A stretch of 64,000 nt of DNA from Paenibacillus polymyxa (GCF_018614975.1 NZ_JAGGNR010000008.1:310001-374000); one strand, 5' to 3'. Positions 53,066-62,300 are shown, counted from the first letter of the stretch. The notes: generated from the sequence alone by a model not told the origin. Translations and numbers: made by a program.

Positions 53066-54778
53066 TTACTGCTGCTTGCGATATACCCTTGCTTCATACG
53101 GCTGGAGCTGAATGGCACCTTCATCGGTAGAATAACGTCTGCTTACATTGCTGATGATCAGTTTGGCATGCTCGGCATTCCACCCTTCAGGCCACTGCAT
53201 CTCTGGCTCATGCCCACGGAAATTCAGAATGACCAACATCTGCTCATCATCCAGCGTTCGTGTATAGGCATAAATATCCGGATCATCCGGCAACAGCAGT
53301 TCATACGCGCCATAGATAAGCACTTTATGTTGTTTGCGAAGCGTAATTAACTTACGATAATAATGCAAAATGGATTGCGGATCACGTTCGGCATCAGCCA
53401 CATTAATCTCGGGATAATTATCATTCAACTGAATCCACGGCTGACCCTTGGTAAACCCTGCGTGTTCCGTCTCATCCCATTGCATCGGCGTGCGGGCATT
53501 ATCGCGACTCTTCAGCCAGATCGCCTGCATGACTTCATGCTTCGACTTCCCTTGACCAATGTAATGATTGTAATAATTTTTGGTCTCGATGTCCCGGTAT
53601 TGCTCGATATCCGGGAAAGCGACATTGGTCATGCCGATCTCTTCTCCCTGATAGATGTAGGGTGTTCCTTCAAGTGTAAGCATCCATGTCGCCAGCATCT
53701 GAGCAGAACGCACCCGATATTTACCGTCATCTCCAAACCGGGAAACCGGGCGTGGCTGATCATGGTTGCCCATGTAATTGGCGTTCCAGCCTCTACCATG
53801 CAAAACCGTTTGCCACCGGCTCATGATTTCTTTGAGATCTGTCAATTTCCATTCCTTATAGTTCCATTTACCAATTCCTGAAGATTTGGCATCAATGAAC
53901 ATATGCTCAAACTGGAATACCATATTAAGCTCATCACGATCCGTCCCGACATAAGCCAAAGCCTGCTCAGGCCCAAGTCCCGAAGTCTCTCCAACCGTCA
54001 TGGGTCCATAAGGTTTCAGGATCATGTTATTCAGCTTCTTCAAGATCGAGTGTACCTGTTCCAGGTTGGAAAATAGCTGATACGCTGGAACCACCGGCAG
54101 ATTATCCGGATTGTGGGCACTCGGTAGCCCCTCTGCCTTGGCGATATGCGCTACTGCATCGAAACGGAATCCGTCGACCCCTTTTTCCAGCCACCAATGC
54201 ACCATCTCATACATCTCTTCTGCCATCTGTGCATTGTTCCAGTTGAGATCCGGTTGCTGTTCGGAATACAGATGCAGATAATATTCATTTGTCTCGGGAT
54301 CATGCTTCCACACCGAACCCCCAAAATAGGACTCCCAGTTATTCGGTACCTGCCCATTTTTACCTGAACGCCAAATATAATAATCCCGCTTTGGATTCAT
54401 CTTTGATGAACGCGATTCGGCAAACCATGCATGTTCATCCGACGTATGATTCAGCACCAGGTCCATCATGATCTTGAGACCACGCTTGTGGGCCTCTGCC
54501 AATAATCGATCAAAATCCTCCATCGTGCCATACTTGCGTAAAATGCCGTAGTAATCCCGGATATCATATCCGTTATCATGTCCTGGTGAATCATAAATGG
54601 GACAGAGCCAGATCACATCTACGCCTAAATTCTCCAAATAATCGAGCTTCTCATAGATTCCCTGCAAGTCGCCATATCCATCCCCGTCCGAATCCTTAAA
54701 GCTGCTCGGGTAAATCTGGTATACCACACTCTCTTTCCACCAAACGATATCGCCCACCTCGCTCTCATCATTGTTCAC
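53066..54778 (-). CDS. GH13 alpha-glucosidase (oligo-1,6-glucosidase family)
   Basis: About 570 residues. GH13 motifs: DLVLNHTS, GVDGFRFDAVAHI (nucleophile Asp), VGETSG (acid/base Glu), MGNHDQPRPVSRF. In this family the residue after the nucleophile Asp correlates with linkage: Val for alpha-1,6 and Ala/Thr for alpha-1,4. Here it is Ala, so alpha-1,4 activity on maltose-type oligosaccharides is plausible. The first possible start is a GTG at 54778 without any ribosome binding site, because a MITE-like element begins 3 bases upstream. A GTG at 54757 is an alternative. Intracellular. Confidence 0.87.
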   Translation of the reverse strand: MNNDESEVGDIVWWKESVVYQIYPSSFKDSDGDGYGDLQGIYEKLDYLENLGVDVIWLCPIYDSPGHDNGYDIRDYYGILRKYGTMEDFDRLLAEAHKRGLKIMMDLVLNHTSDEHAWFAESRSSKMNPKRDYYIWRSGKNGQVPNNWESYFGGSVWKHDPETNEYYLHLYSEQQPDLNWNNAQMAEEMYEMVHWWLEKGVDGFRFDAVAHIAKAEGLPSAHNPDNLPVVPAYQLFSNLEQVHSILKKLNNMILKPYGPMTVGETSGLGPEQALAYVGTDRDELNMVFQFEHMFIDAKSSGIGKWNYKEWKLTDLKEIMSRWQTVLHGRGWNANYMGNHDQPRPVSRFGDDGKYRVRSAQMLATWMLTLEGTPYIYQGEEIGMTNVAFPDIEQYRDIETKNYYNHYIGQGKSKHEVMQAIWLKSRDNARTPMQWDETEHAGFTKGQPWIQLNDNYPEINVADAERDPQSILHYYRKLITLRKQHKVLIYGAYELLLPDDPDIYAYTRTLDDEQMLVILNFRGHEPEMQWPEGWNAEHAKLIISNVSRRYSTDEGAIQLQPYEARVYRKQQ

Positions 54779-54780
54779 TA

Positions 54781-55006
54781 TATAAATTGAACTAAAAAAT
54801 ATTTACACTAGACACTCCGATGACAGAACAACCTTCCGATCACTGTTATCCCCAGATTTTATGAATTCCCCTTATAAGGGGAAAATCCGGTGATAGCGTA
54901 TGCTCCCGATGCAGCTTTCTTTCAGAAAGCTTTTAGGCGAACGCTCTCGCTTCCTCAGGTTATTTCTGTCCTCTACGTTTCGTGTAAATGTTTAGTTCAA
55001 TTTATA
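54781..55006. mobile_element. MITE-like element with terminal inverted repeats (copy A)
   Basis: About 226 bp, non-coding. The left end (TATAAATTGAACTAAAAAAT, then ATTTACAC) is repeated in inverse at the right end (GTGTAAATG, TTTAGTTCAATTTATA at 54982-55006), differing by a 3-base insertion. The interior holds hairpins, including CCCCTTATAAGGGG and AGCTTTC/GAAAGCT. A 12-bp direct repeat TGTTCACTATAT flanks it (54772-54783 and 55018-55029) and may be a target duplication. There is no transposase. It shares its left part with the 87-bp element at 36357 and its core with sequence at 59290. Confidence 0.7.
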
Positions 55007-55092
55007 TATATAATCTCTGTTCACTATATTAAGCCGTTAATATGTTTTATCCGAAATGATTCCCTTGTAAACATTTGAAAGGTATCTTATGC

Positions 55093-55141
55093 AAAAGGAC
55101 CCGGTCATGGATCGCGATCTGCGGTTCAATTCCGAGTCCTT
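55093..55141 (-). terminator. Rho-independent terminator overlapping the VanZ-family stop codon
   Basis: Minus strand: AAGGACTCGG pairs with CCGGGTCCTT (one G-U) around a 27-base loop, followed by TTG. The 5' arm lies inside the last codons of the VanZ-family gene. Confidence 0.7.
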
Positions 55142-55584
55142 CTTAATGAACATAAGATTAACTTAAATCCGGCGTAACCTATCCATGCACCAATGGTGTT
55201 CAGAATAATGTCATCCACATCGAACGAACCTACACGTGTAATCAATTGTGTGACTTCAACACCCAGCAGAAGCAAAACAACTGTAGATGTCAAGGTCAGA
55301 AATATCCGACACCTCCGAAACAACCACGGAATCCATATGCCCAGTGGAATGAACAATACGATATTACCAAACAGGTTTTTGACCCAGGTATCTGTATTGT
55401 ACCTCTCCCTCTCCATAAGAAGCGGACGAATGGTCTCGAAGGGTACCAGATTATATTGATAATACATGCCAGGTGTTCGTCCACTTACAAACAGTAAACT
55501 GCCCATAATCAGTATGTAAAGCACTGCCATGCAAGCAACAATGGTCAGCATCCACTTGGAGTGGAACCACGACTTTTCGCTCAT
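55126..55584 (-). CDS. VanZ-family membrane protein
   Basis: 152 residues with four hydrophobic helices and the family pattern NLVPFETIRP, NLFGNIVLFIPLGIWIPWLF and GVEVTQLITRVGSFDVDDIILNTIGAWIGY. VanZ-like proteins are linked to low-level glycopeptide resistance, but most have unknown roles; no other van genes are nearby. GGAGG precedes the ATG. Confidence 0.9.
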   Translation of the reverse strand: MSEKSWFHSKWMLTIVACMAVLYILIMGSLLFVSGRTPGMYYQYNLVPFETIRPLLMERERYNTDTWVKNLFGNIVLFIPLGIWIPWLFRRCRIFLTLTSTVVLLLLGVEVTQLITRVGSFDVDDIILNTIGAWIGYAGFKLILCSLRRTRN

Positions 55585-55625
55585 TCATCCGTCCTCCGAC
55601 CTTGAATTCCGCGAAGCGGTAAGGT

Positions 55626-56495
55626 CTATTTTAACGGGATATAGATCTTCATGTCCAGTTGTTCAGGGGTCGATTTCCAGACATCCGTCACTTCAAAGTC
55701 CGGCCCTTCCCTCCGTTCATAGTTGGACTGAGGCAGCCAGCTGCCATAGATCATTTTCCGAATATCCTGCCCGGAGCCTTCCACGGTGAACTCTGCATAC
55801 AAGCCGCCTGGAATCTCAACCGAGGTAAAACCGGGTTCAAGTACCTGAGATGCTCCACTGCTCTCTTCACCCACAATAAAAGAAAATGCTCCATTCTCTT
55901 CAAAACGACAGGCTACACCGTAAGCCATATCAGGGCGTGTTCTTTCCGGGATCGCCATGAATTTCTGTTCCATGCCAAAATCGTGATAAAATCCGGGTAT
56001 TTCAGCATAATGCTGATTGTCATCCAGGTTGGTCTTATATTCATAACCGACAATCCAGCTCGGTTCCCGTGTGACCAGACGGGGCGTGTTCATATGGAAT
56101 GTTCCATCAAGCCGACTTCGATAATCATTAAAATCAATACTCTCTTGCACCCTCAAAAGTGACCATTGATCCGCTTCCAGCTTACGCAGCTTCGCAGGTG
56201 TCATCCCAAAGTAGGCTGAAAATGCACGGCTAAATGCCTCTTGGGATTGATAGCCGAAGCTCATTGCAATGTCCAATATGCCTTGCGATGTGTCCCTCAG
56301 CAACCCTGCAGCTTCCGTTAATCTACGTCTGCGCACATATTCCAGTACTGTGAACCCGGTGATTGCCTGGAATAAACGTTGAAAATGAAACGCCGAAAAA
56401 CTCGCAGCAGCAGACGTCTCTCTGATATTAAAATCATCTTGCAAATGCTGCTCCAGATATTCAATAGCAAGCTGAATTCGTGTGTAATGATCCAT
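55626..56495 (-). CDS. AraC-family regulator with GyrI-like effector-binding domain
   Basis: 289 residues. N-terminal AraC double helix-turn-helix (residues 1-107; NIRETSAAASFSAFHFQRLF and ILDIAMSFGYQSQEAFSRAF), then a C-terminal GyrI/SoxS-Rob-like domain (about 130-289; WIVGYEYKTNLDD, SWLPQSNYERREGPDFEVTD) that binds small hydrophobic ligands, often drugs. About 40 bases upstream of the VanZ-family gene on the same strand, so it may regulate it (inference). AGGGGA precedes the ATG. Confidence 0.88.
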   Translation of the reverse strand: MDHYTRIQLAIEYLEQHLQDDFNIRETSAAASFSAFHFQRLFQAITGFTVLEYVRRRRLTEAAGLLRDTSQGILDIAMSFGYQSQEAFSRAFSAYFGMTPAKLRKLEADQWSLLRVQESIDFNDYRSRLDGTFHMNTPRLVTREPSWIVGYEYKTNLDDNQHYAEIPGFYHDFGMEQKFMAIPERTRPDMAYGVACRFEENGAFSFIVGEESSGASQVLEPGFTSVEIPGGLYAEFTVEGSGQDIRKMIYGSWLPQSNYERREGPDFEVTDVWKSTPEQLDMKIYIPLK

Positions 56496-56654
56496 CGTGA
56501 CAGGTCCCCTATCTAATTCGAAATATCAAACGATTTCATATGTAGTATGACTGAGATCCAGATCATTTTTTTGATTTTGTGTGCGGACTTGTCATGAGGA
56601 ACACGTGAAATCCGCTTCTATTTATGCTGGGTGTCACTATAATTCACTGTATGC

Positions 56655-56732
56655 CAAAATCCCCTTGTTCACAAGGAGATGTTCTCTACGCTGATTGATT
56701 CACCAGCAGAGATGGCTCTTGTGAACAAGGGG
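56655..56732 (-). terminator. Terminator-like long hairpin after glgP
   Basis: Perfect 15-bp stem CCCCTTGTTCACAAG / CTTGTGAACAAGGGG (arms 56661-56675 and 56718-56732) followed on the minus strand by ATTTTGG. The 42-base interior can fold further (TCTCT/AGAGA with CTG/CAG). Confidence 0.75.
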
Positions 56733-56764
56733 GGCTGTTTGTCTAACAAATCTATTCTTAACCC

Positions 56765-59188
56765 TCAGTTCCCGGACACGGGATGAATACCCCAGATATC
56801 TGTCGCATACTCACTAATGGTACGATCACTGGAGAATATGCCGGAGTGTGCCGTGTTTAATATCGCTTTCCGAGTCCAGCCCGGAATATCCCGATACGCC
56901 TGGTCAATCGCTGCATGCGCGTCTGCATAAGCAGCAAAATCACGCAATACAAAGTATTCATCACCATGGGCCAGCAAGGAGTCATAAATATCCCAGAACT
57001 CCCCGTCACGATAACAGAATGCACCTGGATGCACCAGTTGCTCTACGACCTCGCGAATGCGTTCATCGTGCTGCACAATCTCATTCGGACGATAGCTGCC
57101 GGAACGATAATATTCGAGTACTTCGTCTGCACGCAGACCATAGATGAACATATTTTCTTCTCCGACCTGCTCCGCCATCTCCACGTTGGCTCCATCCATC
57201 GTGCCAATCGTTAAAGCACCGTTCATCATAAATTTCATGTTGCCCGTACCGGAAGCTTCCTTACCTGCGGTTGAGATCTGTTCACTAACATCCGCAGCGG
57301 GAATGATCTTCTCTGCGAGAGAGACGGAATAATTTTCGAGGAAAAACACCTTCAAGCGGTCATTCACGGCCGCATCCCGATTCACTGTGTCAGCCACGTT
57401 GTTGATCAGCTTAATGATTTTCTTGGCAAAATAATAACTCGGCGCAGCCTTCGCGCCAAAGATGAACGTACGTGGCACCATATCAAACGAAGCATCATTC
57501 TTAAGCCGGTTATACAGATGCATAACATGCAGAATGTTCAACAACTGCCGTTTGTACCCATGCAGTCTCTTCACCTGTACATCAAAAATGGAATCCGGAT
57601 TCACTGCTGTCCCGGTATGATCCAGAATATACGCAGCAAGCCGCTCTTTGTTATCCCGCTTAATTGAACGGAACTGCTCCTGGAATGATGTATTATCCGC
57701 AAAACCAGCCAACTGGTCCAGCTTGCCCGGCTCCGTTATCCATTCGTTACCGATTGTATCCGTAATCAGATCCGACAGTTTCGGATTAGCATGCATCAGC
57801 CAGCGGCGATGGGTAATGCCGTTCGTTTTATTATTGAAACGCTCTGGATACAGTGCATAGAACGGAGCCATCTCGCGCTCCTTCAAAATCTCGGTGTGCA
57901 AAGCAGCAACACCATTTACGCTATGACTGCCTACAATCGCCAGATGCGCCATCCGTACCTGATCGTTTGCAACAATCGCCAGATGCCCTATACGATCCTG
58001 ATCTCCCGGATACCGGTCCAGCAGCATGCCACAGAAACGTTTGTTGATCTCTTCAATGATCATGTAGATTCGTGGCAGCAGCCTGCTGATCATGGATACA
58101 GGCCACTTCTCAAGCGCCTCACTAAGCGTTGTATGATTGGTATACGATACGGTTCGAGTCGTGATATTCCATGCTTCATCCCAGCCATAACCCTTCACAT
58201 CAATCAGAATGCGCATCAGTTCCGGAATAACCAAGGTTGGATGCGTGTCATTGATGTGGAAAGCCACTTTATCCGGCAAACGATCATATGGTAGCTCCAG
58301 CTTATTGAATGTACGCAACGCACTTTGCACACCTGCTGAACACATGAAGTATTGCTGCTTCAATCGCAGCAGCTTTCCTTCATACTGGGAGTCATCCGGA
58401 TACAGGAATTCCGAGATGGATTCCACCGAACGACTATAATCCAGATAGCCGTAGTAGTTCGAAGGGGTATCGAGTGAAGTCTCCCGCTTCGGCTCGGCGC
58501 TCCATAACCGCAATGTATTCACATGGGTTTGACCATACCCGATGACAGGAACGTCATAGGGAATGGCTACCACAGATTCGGCATCTTTTGTAACAAACTG
58601 ATAATGTCCGTCCTGTTCGTGAGCTTCTACACGGCCCCAGAACTGCACTTCCACCTTTTTGTCTGGACGGCGAACTTCCCATTCATTCCCTTTATCCAGC
58701 CAATTGTCGGGTAACTCCACCTGATTGCCATTGATGATTTTTTGTTCAAACAGCCCATATTTGTACCGTATACCGCAGCCATGTCCTGCATATCCAAGTG
58801 AAGCAAGTGAATCCAGGAAACAGGCAGCGAGTCGTCCCAGACCTCCGTTACCGAGTCCTGCATCCGCCTCCTGTTCTTCTACCTCTTCCAAAGAGAAGCC
58901 CAGCTCAGCCAAACTGTCACGGACCAATTCCAATTCATTCACATTCAGCAGATTATTGCCGAGCAGACGTCCAATCAGGAATTCCAGCGAGAAGTAATAG
59001 ACCTGTTTATCCTGACGCTGCTTGAACCCCTGATTCGACGCTGCCCAGTCCTGGCCAACATATTCACGAATCATGCTTCCCAATACGTGGTAGACGTCTT
59101 CCTGTGTTGCTTCTTCAATCGGTTTGCCCAATTTGCTGACCAGATTTCGTGTAAAGATACTCTTGAACGTTTCCTTGTTGTCAAACAA
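56765..59188 (-). CDS. glgP: Glycogen phosphorylase
   Basis: 807 residues, a GT35 pyridoxal-phosphate enzyme releasing glucose-1-phosphate from glycogen ends. The cofactor lysine lies in EASGTGNMKFMMNGALTIGT; other family blocks are LGNGGLGRLAACFLDSLASL, FHINDTHPTLVIPELMRIL and KRLHGYKRQLLNILH. Length is normal. The TTG start at 59188 has GGGAGG 9 bases upstream. It is last of the glgC-glgD-glgP string but separated from glgD by a 334-base gap containing a repeat element, so it may have its own promoter. Confidence 0.95.
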   Translation of the reverse strand: MFDNKETFKSIFTRNLVSKLGKPIEEATQEDVYHVLGSMIREYVGQDWAASNQGFKQRQDKQVYYFSLEFLIGRLLGNNLLNVNELELVRDSLAELGFSLEEVEEQEADAGLGNGGLGRLAACFLDSLASLGYAGHGCGIRYKYGLFEQKIINGNQVELPDNWLDKGNEWEVRRPDKKVEVQFWGRVEAHEQDGHYQFVTKDAESVVAIPYDVPVIGYGQTHVNTLRLWSAEPKRETSLDTPSNYYGYLDYSRSVESISEFLYPDDSQYEGKLLRLKQQYFMCSAGVQSALRTFNKLELPYDRLPDKVAFHINDTHPTLVIPELMRILIDVKGYGWDEAWNITTRTVSYTNHTTLSEALEKWPVSMISRLLPRIYMIIEEINKRFCGMLLDRYPGDQDRIGHLAIVANDQVRMAHLAIVGSHSVNGVAALHTEILKEREMAPFYALYPERFNNKTNGITHRRWLMHANPKLSDLITDTIGNEWITEPGKLDQLAGFADNTSFQEQFRSIKRDNKERLAAYILDHTGTAVNPDSIFDVQVKRLHGYKRQLLNILHVMHLYNRLKNDASFDMVPRTFIFGAKAAPSYYFAKKIIKLINNVADTVNRDAAVNDRLKVFFLENYSVSLAEKIIPAADVSEQISTAGKEASGTGNMKFMMNGALTIGTMDGANVEMAEQVGEENMFIYGLRADEVLEYYRSGSYRPNEIVQHDERIREVVEQLVHPGAFCYRDGEFWDIYDSLLAHGDEYFVLRDFAAYADAHAAIDQAYRDIPGWTRKAILNTAHSGIFSSDRTISEYATDIWGIHPVSGN

Positions 59189-59522
59189 AAGTAGGTTCCT
59201 CCCGGGGAAATCCTGCAGGATGATGGCGATTCATACACTCAACATTTTGGTTTGAGCATGCGCCCGTTACGGTTACGAATCGTTCTTTTGATCGCTGTTA
59301 TCCCTGTATTTTCTTGAATTTATTATTTAGATGTGGAAATACAGGGATAAAGGCGACCGCTACGCTTCTTCAGAATCGATTACGTCCCCTTCACTACGTT
59401 TGCACGTATGAAGGAGCTCTAGCAGTGGCACCCAATGCTTCGATTGTGTACGAACCTTAAATCCATCCTACAGGATTTTTATTTTATATATATTTATAGA
59501 AGATATCGGTTACGTGTGGGGA
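59189..59522. other. Gap between glgD and glgP containing a repeat
   Basis: 334 bases without a gene. The central part (about 59290-59415) is the MITE-related repeat copy C; the rest shows no further gene or clear promoter. It interrupts what is an unbroken glg operon in other bacilli. Confidence 0.5.
59290..59415. repeat. Dispersed hairpin repeat related to the MITE-like element (copy C)
   Basis: The core GATCGCTGTTATCCC resembles GATCACTGTTATCCC at 54838, and AGGCGACCGCTACGCTTCTTC resembles the AGGCGAACGCTCTCGCTTCCT stretch at 54936. It contains a perfect 14-bp inverted repeat TTATCCCTGTATTT / AAATACAGGGATAA (59298-59311 and 59337-59350). Terminal repeats like those of copy A were not found. 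Confidence 0.5.
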
Positions 59523-60626
59523 TTAGATAATAGTACTTTTCGCTAAAATGTATGGATTCGACGGGTCGCCGATCAGTGTCTGTCCTCCGGTCAGCTTCAC
59601 GTCTTTATCGAGAATGACGTTCTCAAGGACCGTCCCCTCACCAATGTAACATTTCTGCATGATGATGGAACCTTTTATTTTGGCACCCTTGGCCACCTGT
59701 ACACCACGGAACAGAATACTGTCCTCAACCTCTCCACCAACAATGCAGCCATTGGCAAGGAGGGAATGTTTGACATCGGCGGTATCGAGGTATTTGGCAG
59801 GGGCTTCATATTTAATTTTTGTCTGAACGGGATCTTCCTTGAACAGTTGTTCATATTGCCCTGTGTTCAGCAGATCCATACTGTTGCGATAATAACTGTC
59901 AATGGAATTGATGACGGCGTGATAGCCATCATATGCATACGCAGCGATATTCAATCCATCCGGATTTTTTTGAATCACATCCCGGAAGAAATGGCTCTCG
60001 CCATGATCGATGCAGCGTTGCACCTGGCGCAAGAACAATTCTTTTTCCATGATGAAAATTTCTGTATATATATTCGGGTGATTAACGCTTTGGTGAATGT
60101 CCACCACGTTACCGTCCCCGTCATGGTCAACTTTGACACAGGCGTCATGCTCTGGCAGCAGTTGATCTACTTTTTTGCAGACCAGTGTAACGTCCGCTCC
60201 TTTACTGATGTGATACCTGTAGACATCCTGGAGGTCTGCTTTGGTCACATGACGACTGCCCGCATGCACAACATATTGTCCTGCACCTCTGTGGAAAAAG
60301 TCCAAATTGTTATGGAAATGCTGCAAGTCCCCCTGTGATGTATCTGTTGGATCATTCCAGTCTGGTGGCAAAATGAACATCCCCCCATGCTTGCGATCCA
60401 AATCCCAAGGTTTACCATCACCAAGATGGTCCATCAACGAACGATATTTTCTTCGTACAAATACACCTATACTCTCAATACCTGCATTCATCATATTGGA
60501 TAAAACAAAATCGATCAGACGGTAACGCCCGGCATAAGGCACTGCGGCTCCGCAGCGAAAATATGTCAATTCCTTCAATTCTTCAAGTTCATGGTCAAGG
60601 TTAATAACTCCAATCAATTGTTTCAT
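59523..60626 (-). CDS. glgD: Glucose-1-phosphate adenylyltransferase regulatory-type subunit
   Basis: About 367 residues, nucleotidyltransferase fold plus left-handed beta-helix (KIKGSIIMQKCYIGEGTVLE). It resembles GlgC but lacks its glycine-rich pyrophosphorylase loop (GGxGxRL); the start is MKQLIGVINLDHELEELKEL. It therefore acts as the non-catalytic partner that modulates GlgC. The ATG at 60626 has AAAGGACG upstream. It begins 25 bases after glgC, in the same operon. Confidence 0.92.
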   Translation of the reverse strand: MKQLIGVINLDHELEELKELTYFRCGAAVPYAGRYRLIDFVLSNMMNAGIESIGVFVRRKYRSLMDHLGDGKPWDLDRKHGGMFILPPDWNDPTDTSQGDLQHFHNNLDFFHRGAGQYVVHAGSRHVTKADLQDVYRYHISKGADVTLVCKKVDQLLPEHDACVKVDHDGDGNVVDIHQSVNHPNIYTEIFIMEKELFLRQVQRCIDHGESHFFRDVIQKNPDGLNIAAYAYDGYHAVINSIDSYYRNSMDLLNTGQYEQLFKEDPVQTKIKYEAPAKYLDTADVKHSLLANGCIVGGEVEDSILFRGVQVAKGAKIKGSIIMQKCYIGEGTVLENVILDKDVKLTGGQTLIGDPSNPYILAKSTII

Positions 60627-60651
60627 CGCATGCACCGTCCTTTGACTTCAA

Positions 60652-61821
60652 TTAGGCCTTGCTGGTTATTCCTTGGCGAAGCTGACGTTCCAGTTCTTCC
60701 TGATCCACGAGCAATATATCACTCTCATCTCCCGATGCAGGCGAAATCTGTGTTCCATCAGGAATAACCAATCCTTCTGCGATAATAGCTCGATAAATAC
60801 GTACATTTTGCCCGATTTTCACTCTTGGCATGATGACCGAATCGATGACAGCACTGTTCTCGCCAACTTCAATTCCGTAGAACAGAACGGAATGATTCAC
60901 CTCACCATGCACCACACTTCCCTCACTAATAATGCAATTTCGCACCTTGGCCGATGGCGAGATGTATTGAGCAGGTTGGTTCGGATTACGTGTAAATATA
61001 CGCCAGTCCGGATCATTCAGATTAAACGGTGTATCTTCGTCCAACAGGTCCATATTGGATTCCCACAGACTACGAATAGTACCTACGTCTTTCCAATAAC
61101 CTTCGAATGGATATGCATATAATGATTTTTCATTTTCAAGCAACAAAGGAATAATATCTTTACCAAAATCATAGGAGGTGGATGCCTGTTGTTCATCCTG
61201 GATCAGGAAACGTTTCAGTACATCCCACTTGAAGAGATAGATACCCATGGAAGCAAGTGTGCTCTTGGGCTCGGGAGGTTTTTCTTCGAATTCATAGATG
61301 CTATAGTCATCGTTGGTGTTCAGCACCCCGAACCGGCTGGCTTCTTCTAATGAGACATCAATGACCGATATGGTGCAATCCGCATCTTTTTCTTTATGAT
61401 ATTGGAGCATTTTTTCGTAATCCATCTTATAGATATGATCCCCTGACAGAATGAGCACATGCTCAGGATCGAATTGTTCAATAAAGTTCAGGTTGCGGAA
61501 AATCGCATCCGCTGTGCCACGGTACCAGTTGCTTCCGTCTTCACGTTCATGCGGAGGAAGTACATATACCCCGCCGTTTTTCCGATCCAGATCCCAGTCA
61601 CTGCCAATGCCAATATAGGAATGTAAGACAAGTGGTTCATATTGAGTTAATACACCCACTGTATCAATACCAGAATTAGAGCAGTTACTCAGCGGAAAAT
61701 CAATGATTCGGTACGTGCCGCCAAAATATACAGCCGGCTTAGCCAGTGATTTCGTTAATCCTTTTAACCTCTTCCCTTGCCCTCCGGCAAGTAGCATCGC
61801 TACAACTTCTTTTTTCGCCAT
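60652..61821 (-). CDS. glgC: Glucose-1-phosphate adenylyltransferase (ADP-glucose pyrophosphorylase)
   Basis: About 389 residues; makes ADP-glucose, the donor for glycogen synthesis. [20 protein letters not shown] is the nucleotide loop; [31 protein letters not shown] and [10 protein letters not shown] are substrate-site motifs; the C-terminal beta-helix starts near [16 protein letters not shown]. The ATG at 61821 (MAKKEVVAM) is preferred; GGAGGAGG precedes two adjacent ATG codons. First gene of glgCD with an apparent 350-base leader. No glgA or glgB in the window. Confidence 0.95.
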   Translation of the reverse strand: MAKKEVVAMLLAGGQGKRLKGLTKSLAKPAVYFGGTYRIIDFPLSNCSNSGIDTVGVLTQYEPLVLHSYIGIGSDWDLDRKNGGVYVLPPHEREDGSNWYRGTADAIFRNLNFIEQFDPEHVLILSGDHIYKMDYEKMLQYHKEKDADCTISVIDVSLEEASRFGVLNTNDDYSIYEFEEKPPEPKSTLASMGIYLFKWDVLKRFLIQDEQQASTSYDFGKDIIPLLLENEKSLYAYPFEGYWKDVGTIRSLWESNMDLLDEDTPFNLNDPDWRIFTRNPNQPAQYISPSAKVRNCIISEGSVVHGEVNHSVLFYGIEVGENSAVIDSVIMPRVKIGQNVRIYRAIIAEGLVIPDGTQISPASGDESDILLVDQEELERQLRQGITSKA

Positions 61822-62270
61822 CATTACAGCCTCCTCCATGTGCATTCGTTCTGATTCATTTCAGAGCCCATAATCAATATTCTGTTGTGTGGACACTGTT
61901 GTCTTGATTAGGAGCATGCTGTACAGATGTGTAACTGGATGAATCTTGTTGCAGTTGAACTTCTTGGATTGTAAAACCTGAAATAAAGATGGTGCTGGTG
62001 TAGAATCGCCTTGACTGTCTTACAGAGGTGAATGTTGGATGCATTACTTAAGGTGTAGCTCGTGAACAATGTAATAGACTACTCCTACTTAACATTAAAC
62101 ACGAAACGGACTGGGGAATCTTACTGGAAAACATCGACATCAAGTTAAGGCTCAAATCACCTTTCCTCGTGCCCCTGTTATTTATATTGTATTCGATAAA
62201 AGGGAATCAAAATCCTTTAGTTTTTGTGTAATCATTAAGTGGAAAAATAAGTAAAAAGAAGGAGTTCACA
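61822..62270. other. Long leader region upstream of glgC
   Basis: About 450 bases with no gene of convincing size. On the minus strand a promoter TTGATT-N17-ATATAA (-35 at 62205-62210, -10 at 62182-62187) would give a transcript starting near 62175 and an untranslated leader of about 350 bases. A 30-codon open stretch inside it has no ribosome binding site. Confidence 0.45.
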
Positions 62271-62274
62271 TGAC

Positions 62275-62300
62275 AAAAAAGCCGACTTTTGATCCCGGCT
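62275..62300 (-). terminator. Rho-independent terminator
   Basis: Minus strand: AGCCG / CGGCT stem followed by TTTTTT, about 20 bases after the alcohol dehydrogenase stop codon. Confidence 0.7.

Noticed and set aside
57791..58294. 167-codon open frame on the plus strand within glgP
   Set aside because: It is fully antisense to the conserved glycogen phosphorylase core and has no start signals.
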